A DNA stretch of 64,000 nt, from positions 62,001 to 126,000 of the forward strand of contig JAEHOE010000117.1 of the NCBI GenBank assembly GCA_016858145.1. The letters run 5' to 3'. Position numbers and translations under genes: made by a program. Within the stretch, counting starts at the first letter, position 1. The number at the start of each line of letters is the position of its first letter. The DNA comes from Edaphochlamys debaryana (Eukaryota; Chlorophyta; Chlorophyceae; Chlamydomonadales). This document shows positions 34,734-45,531 of the stretch, in pieces. Below the pieces are notes generated by a model. That model did not search any database and was not told the origin of the DNA. It saw nothing but the letters and a program-made list of their open reading frames with translations.

Positions 34734-35432
34734 GGTTGCCGGCGCCGCGACGAGCGGCCTGCCGTGTGTCTGCTTTCACTATGGCAACGTAGCAGTCGTT
34801 ATCAAAACACAACAGTCTTCAATGGGTGATGGGCAGCAGACGCGGTCAACGTTTGAACACAGCTGCTCTAGCTTTCGGCAGCCTGGGCTGCCCTATCAAG
34901 AGTGAACTTTCTAAATGGGTGCCTGAGGGTGAAAGGGGACATTCACGTTGACGCGCCCGAATGTGGCACGGCCAAACACAGCTCGCAGGCGCGCCCCCTC
35001 GCCCCCTCGCCCCCTCGTCCCGCTGTGCTCTACATCTTCACTCGCCAGCACCTCCTGCCCCGCCGGCTTGACCAGGCGGTAGCACTCCGCCCGAAAGTGA
35101 AAGGGGACATTCACGTTGACGCGCCTGAATGTGGCACGGCCAAACACACCTCGCAGCCCCGAGCTCCCCTCGGCCCGCAGTGCGCTTCAGCCGATCCTGG
35201 TGCGCGCCACCCCGCACTGCGTCGGCGCATGCAGCGTCTCAGATGTCAGCCATGGGTTGTTGCAACAGCCTCCTCGAACAGCCTCTCCTTCAACTGCACG
35301 GCAACATGCACTTGTACGGCGCACGCACTCTGGTGAGCGCAGTTTCTGTGCATATCGGCTTGCTGTCTTTACAAGCTTTGATTATGGAACTCGACGAGAT
35401 ACTGCTTGGCCGGGGGCCAGTAGGAGGTTGAA
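34734..35432. promoter_or_regulatory. Presumed bidirectional promoter between MTR4 and receptor kinase A
   Basis: This 0.7-kb gap separates the divergent start codons of MTR4 (34733, minus) and kinase A (35433, plus), so both promoters must lie in or near it. It holds two ~60-bp direct repeats, described separately. No TATA box could be asserted. Confidence 0.5.
34929..35156 (+). repeat. Two ~60-bp direct repeats 168 bp apart in the divergent promoter
   Basis: GTGAAAGGGGACATTCACGT and the following ~40 bp occur at 34929-34988 and again at 35097-35156 with only about three differences. Each copy contains a small palindrome-like GGACATTCACG and AATGTGGCACGGCC. The sequence between them is C-rich (CGCCCCCT iterations near 34998). 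Confidence 0.85.
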
Positions 35433-38400
35433 ATGCTGCTGCTTGTCCTTACGGTTCTCTCTGCACTCACAGTGGCCCTGTCGCAGCAATCAGGTAGCGG
35501 CAACTGTTGATGCTGCTCATACATTGTTCGAAACCGTCAATGCGCGCGCCATGCTTCCTCGCCTCTCTGTAGGGCCAGCGCTATCTTTCGTTGCAAACGG
35601 CATAAGCTACTCTGTCCATCTGGTCACACCGACATCTTTTCGCAATGCGGTGGCCGCGTGTGCGGACACAACCATGGCGGATGGGCGCCTGGCCACGCTC
35701 GTGCCGACGGGCCTGCTCCCAGCAGCAGTGATGAGGCTAACGGTAGAGGACCCTTCAGCGTTCCAGGTGGGTTGGTCATGGTATGGGTTCACGGGCGGAC
35801 GGGCCTGGGAGAGGACGGGAGGGGTGACAGGGTGCAGGGCAATGCCAGGGAGGGCGGGGGCGGTCAGGAGGTGTGTTAGTGCACTGTTAGGAAGAAGCTG
35901 CAGCCAAGGGGTTACAGGGCAGGCGCGAGCGGGCATGGCGGGGCGGGGGGGTCTGTCCTTTGCCTCGGTGCCACGTAACCCACTCGACCAAAGCCCTCCC
36001 AACCCTCCGCCCCCAGGCCCTCCTGACCCAGATGGAAGCCTTCCTGCCCCTCCTTGACCCACCTGATGACGTGGACAGCAGGGGCGTCGTGCCCGGTGCG
36101 CGTCGGCCCCCGGAGCTGATGGGGAATGCCTCCAAGTTCTGGACCTGGGACGAGTGAGGAGGGGATTGGGCGAGGGCCTTGGACGGGGGGCTTGGGCGGG
36201 ACACGGTGGGGGATGGGTGCGGGTTCTTGCGCCCAGCCCGCGCAAGCCTTGCTCCTCGTGGCATAATCACGGCATGGGCACTGGTGCAGGCCAAGGGCCG
36301 CGCTCGGCCGACTTCACTCGGACCCATGCGGAGAGGAGCTCCGGTCTGACTGTGCGGGCCCGAGGGTTGCAGCCTTGCGGGCCGACTAGACCCCTGGTGT
36401 GACCTGCCAGGAGACTGGCCACGCGTTGTATTGGGGCACTGTGTTTGGCGGCGGCCGCTCTTGGCCTTGACAGCCACGGTCGCCCCTCGGCCCTAGCGCA
36501 GCCGCGGCGCGAGCGAGTGCCGAGGGATGTACCGTGTCCAGGCTCCCATGCCAGGTTCCCATGCAGGGCCTGATGGGAACTGATGGCCATGCGTCTGCGC
36601 GTGTGGTCCCCGGCAGCTGCAGACAACGGCGGCAGGAATTGCGTGCAGATGGGGAGCCCCAGGGTATCCCAAACACACCGTGGGATGCGTGAACGCCTGA
36701 AAGGAAGAGAGAAGCATTGAGAGCTGGAAAGGAAGCGCTGAGCAGCGTTCGTCCCGCGGAGCGGACCCAATAACGTGCCGCCAGGAACCGCTGAGCTGCC
36801 GTCACCTCGGGCCTTCACCCGCTGCTCGCAGGCAGCGCCTGTGCCAGGCCTACGTCCGGCACCCTGACCCGACGGCCTTCATACCCCGCCTCACAGCGCT
36901 GACCCCCTCGGGCGTTTGGGTCATCACCCCCCGCCCCTGCTCCTGGGGCCTGGGTTTCGTGTGTGTGGCAGAGGCCGACGCAGCGGCGGCGGGGTTCACG
37001 GTGAGGAGAGGGACGGTCATGGGGACTGGGGACTTGTGTGTGGACTGCATCGGACCACTTCTTAACCCACCCGCCCTCCCGCCCCCCGCCGCAGTCCGCC
37101 TCCGCCTGGTACCGGCGCTACCTGGCGCCAGGGGCCCCCGAGGCCACCCAGCTCAGCCCATACGCACAGGTGGGACTGAGACTTCTCCCCGCCCTCGTGC
37201 CTAGCTTCCCACACCTCCCACCCAGACCTATCTCCCACTCATCCACGCCCTCCCTCCCTTCCCCCTCAGGGCCCCCAGGGCAGCGGTCTGGTCCTGCTCC
37301 GCTCGGGTCTGGTGCTGGGCGACCCCACACCGGGGCGCGGCATCACGGCCCCCACGGGCGAGTGGGCCCATGTGACGGTGGCGTTCGACGACTCGGAGTC
37401 TTTCTGGGCGGAGGGGCCCGTGCTGTCGTACATATCACGGTGCGCACTTGTGGGATGGGGGCGGGCTGGTGCGGACCCCCCTGGTCGGCCTTGCATTCCG
37501 GTCCGGACCCCGTAGTCACATGGCCGCTGGGCACATCCCTAGACCCTGACACCCTGAAACGACTGCGACGGGCTGGGGTGCCCCCTTTTCCACTGCAGCT
37601 TCCTGCGGTTCTGGTCCCGACAAACCTCGCCGCCCCGCCCGTGCCTCACCTCGCCTTCTGTCTGGCCCCCGTGACCCGACCCGCAGCAACCAGCTGTGCG
37701 CCCCCGCGGGGCTCCTGCTTTTGCGGCCGGGCGCCTACGGAGACGCGTATCGCAGCTGGCAGCGGGCCTACAGTTTTGGAGTGCCTGGCGCCTTGGGCTA
37801 CTGGCGAGGGGTCATGGGCGATGCAGGTGGGCCACAAGTAAGGAGCTGCGTCTTGCGCACGACCGCCACACCACCGGCTTTGACAAGCTCCAGGCTCCCG
37901 CTGGTCATGCCGCTAGTCATCATGCCTTTACGACAGCGACTTTACGACAGCGTCTTTACCTTACCTTGGTGAGGTTCGGCCCCCATCCTGCTGTCCACCC
38001 GCAGGCTGGTTCCTGTGGGACACGGCCTTCGTAGACCCAAGCATGTACGACTACATCGTTTCCGTACAGGTGCGCCGTACCGCTTGCAGACACGGGGTCT
38101 TGCGCCCAATTCCTTGTGTCCTGGCCCTCGGCCTTCCTCTCTTTGGCCCTGGCCCTAGGCCCCACCTTCCCATGCCACGCCTCCCCCTCCCCCTCCCCAC
38201 CCCTCCCACCTCCCAGGGCTGCTTCCGTGAGGACATCCTGGAGCGACTGATGCTCGTCACCCGCACGGGCCGGCGCTACCAGCTGGGCATGGGGGGGTGC
38301 ACGTACGCGTTCAGGTGCGGTGGGGGCGGGGGCGGGCGTGCCTGCAAGTTTCTCCCTCGCTGCCCAGCCCTCTGCGTGCCCAGCCTGCCCATTTTCCCGC

Positions 38401-41400
38401 CCGCTCTCTACGTCGTTCGCTTGCGCCCCAACCCCGCTGCTCTCGTTCCCCGTCCCAGGGAGGACGCCCCGCCCGGAGGCTATCTGGCAGGCGTTGCGGG
38501 GCGGTACATTGACTGGTACGCCGTACCCGGATGGTGGGATTGGCCCCTGCTCCCAAGGCACCATAACGCTTGGTGGTTCACCCGGCTTCAGCTCGTGTGG
38601 GCCGCACCCGAGGGCTCTGGTCAGCCCACCTTCGCCCTGTCGTCGCCATCCGTGCTCCTGCCGTCGCCAGCCTTGGCGGCGGATGTCACCGGCTCAACCT
38701 GTCCCGCGGGGGAGTCTGGCGGCAGGCCGATAGCTTCCCGTGTGTTGCCGCCGAGGGAGCTGTGGGTGAGCGTGTGCGGCCCTCAAGCCAACGCGAGCTG
38801 CCCCTCCCAGCTGTGCTGCGGGGCCCGCCTCCTAGGTCCCGGCAATGTGAGCTACGCGACATGTGGCGCCAGTGCCGCGGCATGCCAGGTGGGCGTGGTA
38901 GCATGCTGGGACGAAGTGTTGGGGGCTGCTCGTGTACTAGGAGAGAGAGAAAGGGTTGTGGAGCTGCGAGCGAAGACGGATGGGATCTTGAAGGGTCATG
39001 ATTTGGGCCGGATGACCCTTGATAGGTCATCGTCACCCGCTCTCTTGCCCCCGCCCCCTCCCCCTCCGGTGTGGTGTGCGTGGATGTGGTCGTGACAGGG
39101 GCTGCCATGCAAGCTTAACTTATGGGTCTAATTTGTCGCGCAACGCCCTTCTCCGTTCTGCCTTCCACGCCCTCCGTTGCCCCTCCCCTCTTCCCCAGGC
39201 CCCCGCCTGCCTCCCCGGCTACGGTGTGTGCGGCGGCGGCGGCGTGCCTGAGGCACAGCAGGTGGTGTTTGTGCGCTCAGACCCGGCCCGGCAGGACTGG
39301 CCACCGCCCGGCAGCGCTGAGGCGGGGAGCGGGAGCAGCAGCGGAGGGGGCGGGGCCACAACAGTCTACGCAATCCGGCCTCGGGCCGCGTCTGGTGGTG
39401 CGTGGTACCAGAATGCCTTCGCGTACTGCAGGTGGGTAGGTGGCGGTGCGTTGGGCCTCGTTCACATCTGGACCTCTTCCCAACTTGAATGCGCCTCCCG
39501 CGCTAGCTCGACCCCTAAGCCCGCCGTCTGCCTTACTCATGCGGGCGATGCATGCGTGACGGTACCCTGGAGCTGATGCGTTGCACATCTGGATCTTCGT
39601 TAGAATCTTCCATGTGCATGCGTAACGTGCATGGTGTCGTACACCATGTCCGTGGCCCTTCAGGTCCAGCAGCCTCATGGGTCTGTCATGGAGCCTCATC
39701 GGCCGGGCTGACCTCATGGGATGGGTGGACAGCCTGGACATGCGGGCCGCGGGAGTCAACGCCGACACCGCCCTCAAAGACACGGGTGAGCGAGCACACG
39801 GGTGTAGAGCGCGCGGGCCGTGTAACGTTTTACGTCATGGGTAGGTGCGAGCATCATTTGGCTCATGCATGCGGGGGGTCAAAAGGGAGAGACAGCGAGG
39901 TATCCTGGTCTGCAGCTAAGTTGCGGTCCTCGTGAGCCCTCCACCCCCGCCGTACACGTCCTTGCCGTACAGATGACATGTGGCTGGCGACGGATGATGA
40001 CGACTCTGTGAGCAGCCGCCCCGAGGGCGGCTGCCTCAAGGGCGTTTGGAAGGAAAACGTGTTGGGGGTCTTTGGCACTCTGGACATAAGCAATGGCTTC
40101 TTCGGGTCGTCATGCCGAGCCGACGGAACCGTCATCTGCAAAGCTTCGGGCGCCCAGAACCGGAGCACACTCGTGGCTGCGGGCTCGGCAGCGTGGGGGC
40201 CAGGTGGGTTGGATTGCCCTTGCCAGGGAGACAGTACGGCCACGAGTTGTTGCTCGCGCGTGTACGGTTAGTACGGTTAGTACGGTAGGGTAGTCCCCGG
40301 GTTGGCCCGCAAGACAGCCCCTACCTGGCTAACCCACGTTGCCCTGAACCGCATGCAGGTGCCCACAGCCTGTCCACCTCTCCTGCCTTTGGCGGCGGAC
40401 CCACGGCGACCTGGTGAGTACGTGTGACTTGAACGCGACGGGATTAGTCATGGCCATCCTGCCTCCCACGCACTCTCTCTCCTTCCTCTCACGCCGTCCC
40501 CTGCCCGCGCGCCTCTGCAGCCGCTACGCCCTCGGCCCCGCTGCAACGGCGAACGGGGGCAACAGCAATAGCAGCAGCAGCAGCGGTAGCAACGCAGCGG
40601 CGCCGGCGGCCGCCCTGCCCCAGCCCATCGCCCGCATCGACCTCAGTATCGCGGACCAGCTCTTTCCGGACGGCTGCCAAGCCGCCGTTGCGGTGGTGGC
40701 GGGAGTGAGGCTGTGGCTGCAAGTAGACGCCAGCGCAGCGGGGGCAGAGCCTTCCCAGATCGCCGGCTCAGAGACGAGTGGCGGGTGGCACCGTTTCGAG
40801 CTGGCGGCCGGGGAGGTGGTGACGGGCGTGAGCGGGTGCGCGGGCGGCTACGTGGAGCGCCTTGTGTTCCACACGAGCCTGGGGCGGCTGTGGACCACGC
40901 CCTTCTCTGCGGCAAGCCTGTGCAGCGCCTCGTTTGCCGAGGTGGCACCGCCGGGGGGGTACCTGGTGGGACTGCAGGTGCGTGGGGGCGGGCGGGGAAC
41001 AGGGAGCACACGCGGGGAGGACTGGTGCCGTGCTGGTACCTTATCCCTGCCTCCCTTGTTGACCTCGGTTCTCTCCCTCCCTCAGGGTGAGTCGGGGGCC
41101 TATCTCCACTCTGTTCAGATGGTGTGGGGCCAGCCCCTCGCCCCTGGCGGTGCCGCGCCCCCTCCTCCCCCTGCAGCCGCGGCGGGCCCTGCGCCCGGCC
41201 CCACACCCACGCCTGAAGCCGTACAGCCTCCATCCTTGCTCACAAGCGGGGGCAGTGATGGCCCAGGCGGCAACGCGACGGCTGAAAGCGGCGGCTCGTC
41301 CGGGGGAGTGAGCGCCGGAGCCGTGGCAGGCGCAGCCGTGGGTGCGGCGGTGGGAGTAGCGCTGATTGGGGCTGCGGCGGCAGTGCTTGTGGTGAAGCGG

Positions 41401-44377
41401 AGGCGGCTCATTGGGCGTGCGGCCGCCGCCAAGACCTCAGCAACTTCGGCAGGGAGGAAGCAGGGAAGTGCAGGCGACCGCACAAGCGGAGCGGATCCAG
41501 GCTCGGAGAGCGCATCAGCGGTGGGAAACGGCAGCGTCGTGGTCAGGGTGGGGGAGGACCCTTCGGCCGCAGCTGTCGGGCCGGCGGCCCCTCTCTGGAC
41601 ACGCAGAGCCCCGATGGGCCTGAACGGAAACGACGCAACGGCATCAGTCCTTAAAGGAACAGATGAACAATTCGAGAAGCGGCTAGCCGCGTATATGCTC
41701 GGGTGAGCGAGAGCATCTGGAGAGGGGATGCGCGGCAGGGAATGATGGGCGGAGTTAGCGGTTACACCACGTGTGACATGTCTATCCCGTACTCAGATGC
41801 GGTTTTGCGCTGTAATTGCACGATGGCCGGCAGGCTGAATAGCGTACGCCAGGTCACGTCCTCGGCCGACAGCAAGTGGGCCCTTTCCTCGGACGTCATG
41901 CCCACGTCGACACCCCAGGGTGAGCCACGATGCTAACAGCAGCCGTACATGGCATCATACTTGCTGGCTACCAAGCACCCCTCACCCTGTAATCTCTCTC
42001 TCTGCCCCTGTGCAGGCTCACAGTCAAGAGAAACCCGCAGCGACGGGGCGAGCTCCCTCGCGAGCATGTTGTCCAGGGCACAGGTGCGGCTGTACAACTC
42101 TTGCACTTGTACGGCATCTGTACGGCAGCGTGCGGCACTACTTACCACCCTCCCTACTCCCTCTTCCCCACATGCCCCGTCTCTCCCCCCAGGCCGAGCT
42201 GGGCGGTGCCCAGGAGCACCTCCGCATCGACGGAGTGCTGGGCAGGGGCAGCTTCGGAGTGGTGTACCTGGGTGAGCGGGGGGGGGGGGCACGTGGGGCA
42301 CGTGGGGCACGTGGTGGTGCCACGTCAGCCTAACCCCCCTTTCCCTCAGGCACGTGGCGGGGGCTGCTGGTGGCGGTGAAGACTCTGGTGGTGCACGATG
42401 CGCTGATGGGGAAAGAGGTGAGAGGGGGAGGGGGAAGGGGGGAAGCGAGGCACCCGGAGGGCCCCCCACCCCTGTTCCCGTGTTGCCCGCCGCAGGGCCG
42501 GCAGCGGCACCGGGCTATCCTCGAGGCCGCCATCTCAAAGTCCCTAGAGGTGGGTCGGTGAGGGGTGTGAAGGGACCTGTACTGCTGTCGTACGCCACGT
42601 GACGCCCGTCATAACCCGTGAGCCGTCCCTTTCCCCACTGGCAGCACCCCCACGTGGTCGCCACCTACGCCTACTCCCTGGTGCCCCTCGGGGTGGTGGG
42701 GGCCCGAGGGCAGGCACAGGGGATGGGGCAGGGGCAGGGCCCGGCACAGCAAAGCACAGCGCAGTCGGAGGAGGGTGAGGCCCCGGCAGTGGGCGAGGGC
42801 CCAGCCCAGGGCCCCTCTTCTGAGCAGGCTCCGGGAGATGCGGACGTGTACAAGCTTTTGTTGATTCAGGTGAGGGGCGGCAAGGGGTTCGACGGAGTCA
42901 GCAACCCACTTGGCATACGGACCGGTTTGCATGACAGTCCGGAGTCTGCATGACGATCCGGAGTCTCACGACCAGTCTGCTGTGACAATCCGTCAGGAGT
43001 TCTGCGACGTCGGATCTCTCACAGATGCCCTCGGTGAGGACGGAAGGAAGTTAGGCTGGGGTATCAAGTCAAGGGGCATGTATGGGCGTACACCCCAACG
43101 GCCACAGCACCAGTGCGTTGCCTCGACAACCCGAATGTTTTAGTCCTCGCATTATCTTCCGGTAACCCCCAGGCGCGGGCGTCTCCGGCAGCGTGGTGGT
43201 TGGGGGCGTGGAGGCGCTGTGCGCGCTCAGCATAGCGCTGGACGTGGCGTGTGGGATGTCGTACATTCACTCGAGGAACATCGTACACGGAGACCTCAGC
43301 CCAGGGGTGAGAGGGCGCAGGGGCGGAGGGCACGAGACGTCAGGGAGGGCCACAAGAGACGAGGTGGGCAGCTGGCTCGGGGCTGGCTGCAGATGCCCCG
43401 ACCTGCGCTGCCCTTGTCTTACTCTGCTTGGCCCCAGAATGTGCTGCTCTCTTCCCGCGCTTCCGAGGAGCTGAGCTCGCACGGCCTGGCGCCCACGCAA
43501 GGAGACCCCAGCGCCAGCCGCGGCGGGCAGGTGCCGGGTGGCGGGTGGCGGCCGCCGGTGCACGCAAAGGTGGCGGACTTTGGGCTCAGGTGCGTACGAC
43601 GTAAGGCACAAATGGTGTGAGGGCAAGCATCCCTTCTCCGCGTGCTCGCTGCACCCAGCAACCCAACCTGTTGCGCCCCGTCTGCCCAACTCGCAGTCTG
43701 CCCATGCAAGGGGACCAGACACACGCCTCCAATTGCTTCCAGGTGTGGAGCCCCTCCCTCACAATGTCTTGCCCCAATTCCGGTGCTTCGAGCCCCTATC
43801 TCTCCTCCCCCCCAGGGCACCCCCTCCCACACGGCCCCCGAGGTGCTCATCCAGGGCCGCCTGTCCAAGGCCGCCGACGTGTGGGCCTTCGGGGTGCTGC
43901 TGCTCGAGCTCTGCCACGGAACGCCCATCCGCAACATCCGGGCCAAAGCGGCAGCAGCAGCAGCGGCAGCAGCGGGAGGTGGGACCGCCCTCCCCGGCCC
44001 CAGAAAGGACGATGCGGCGGGCGAGGGCAGCCCCGATCAAGGGATCGCGCCGGGTGCGGTGGATGAGGTGGCCGTGTCGGCGCGGACCCCTCCCTGGGCC
44101 GTGCCCCCTCCCGGCCTGCCGCCCCCCTTGGCACCGCTGGTGACTGCCTGCCTGGCTTTGGAGCCCTCGGCGCGGCCGACATTCGCAGAGGTGCGTGCGT
44201 GGGCTCAGGGCCGCCGGGGATGCTACTTCTTTCCACATCTGTTGCTGCTGATGTTCCCTGCACATGCCCCGGGCCCCTCGTTCCCCGCTGCCACAGGTGG
44301 CTGACGCTCTGGGCAGGATGATGGGGGAGCTGACGGCCCAGCACGTGGCGGCGGCGGAGGGGGGCAACTGTCAGTAA
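35433..44377 (+). CDS. Receptor kinase A: two jacalin-like lectin modules, TM helix, TKL kinase (1552 aa)
   Basis: 28 exons: 35433-35493, 35573-35766, 36017-36153, 36832-37000, 37095-37169, 37270-37439, 37687-37826, 38005-38069, 38217-38314, 38459-38888, 39199-39431, 39664-39785, 39973-40203, 40359-40413, 40521-40977, 41086-41702, 41834-41919, 42016-42083, 42193-42271, 42350-42417, 42496-42549, 42645-42869, 42997-43033, 43173-43306, 43438-43589, 43697-43742, 43816-44190, 44297-44377; all in phase. Signal peptide 1-20. Jacalin-like module 1 at about 320-440 (YDYIVSVQG, LMLVTRTGRRYQLG, PPGGYLAGVAGR, LQLVW); module 2 at about 730-900 (VTGVSG, ERLVFHTSLGR, PPGGYLVGLQGESGAYL). Pro/Gly stalk, TM helix about 956-981, then KRRR. 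Kinase: GRGSFG from 1153, VAVK Lys 1173, HGDLSPGN from 1329, DFG 1382, APE 1408. Probably a surface carbohydrate sensor; the ligand and activity are inference. Confidence 0.85.
40261..40292 (+). repeat. TACGGTTAG iterations in an intron of kinase A
   Basis: Three imperfect copies of TACGGTTAG/TACGGTAGG lie in the intron after the exon ending 40203. Confidence 0.7.
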
Positions 44378-45531
44378 TGCAGCCGCGAGCATAGTGGGGC
44401 ACCGGTAGCCATTCACATGCACGCCGCATGTGCATGGAGTACTATGGCGTGCGAGGTCCACAGTGCCGTGATCCTTCGAGCGGTCGGCCAACCCCGGCCT
44501 CTTGTTTGCCACAGAGTGGTTCCGTATGCATGAGTGAAGACTGCGCACACCGTCGAGCAATGCTGAGCGCTGGGACGCGCCGCAGATGAAAGCCAAGATT
44601 TGGGTTGGTCAGCCAATCTCTGCATACCGTTAAAGGAACGGGGCTTGGGATGGAGGTGGCTACGTAAGCTTCGTTTGACTCCTCTCGCACTCTTGCCTCT
44701 TACTTACATGGTGCCAGATTTGTCTTCTCGGCAGCCGATCGAGTATACTGTACTGGAGGTACTGCAGAGTGCGTGTATGGCGTGCTGCGATTGGGTCGTA
44801 CTCTCGTACAGGGTGGTGAGCACGCACCATGTGCCCATGTGTGCCTTCGCCTTCTGTGTGGTGCCTGGATTGCTCCGTTGCTTGAGGCCTGGGGGGGCCC
44901 TGGGGGCCGCGCGCACCACGTTGGGGGCCGGAGGACGGAGGCCGAAGGGGAAAGGCCAGGGGTTGGGGGGGCCCGGTGGCTGTGATTGGGGGGGGCCCTG
45001 GGTGGCTATCATTTCGCAGCGATAGCAGCGACGCTGCGGCGCCTCCGGGAAAGTGGTAGCTGGAATGCCGGCTTGCTCTGATGAGTGGGCGGTTGCCAGG
45101 GGTCGTCACGAACATACGATGCAATTGCGGCTAGTCGGGGTCCGTGTTCGCCGACCCCCCCTCTGGCCTCTTGGAAGCAGCGTGGCCTCGGCCTCAACAT
45201 GCACTGCCCAGACGGTTATCCGCTCGTTAGCGCTGCGGCGGTTAGGACGTCCTAACCACCGCGGCTTAAAGTTGGTGCCAGCACAAAGTCAGAACGCTTC
45301 TGTAGTCAAGGCTCTCATCAGGTGAGGGTTAAGGATGAACATAGGCGCCACGGGCGTTCGCCTCGGCCCCATGCTGCTCGAACCCCGAAACTTGTGACGT
45401 CACAAATGAGCAATACTAGTCGATCACGACGGCCCTGTAGTACTCTTCATACCTACGGCTGTAACAGCGAATCATGAGAACTCAGAGATAGTGCTCGGCG
45501 TCCAAGGGGCGGTGTGAGGTTCGACCTCGAA
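44378..45531. other. Intergenic between tandem kinases A and B
   Basis: 1.15 kb holding the 3' UTR of A and promoter of B. No exon was supported. The G-rich stretch at 44884-45005 has open frames with no family resemblance. Confidence 0.5.

Noticed and set aside
34911..35147. Minus-strand frame repeating FGRATF.RVNVNVPF
   Set aside because: The repetition simply reflects the 60-bp direct repeats; there is no stand-alone gene structure.
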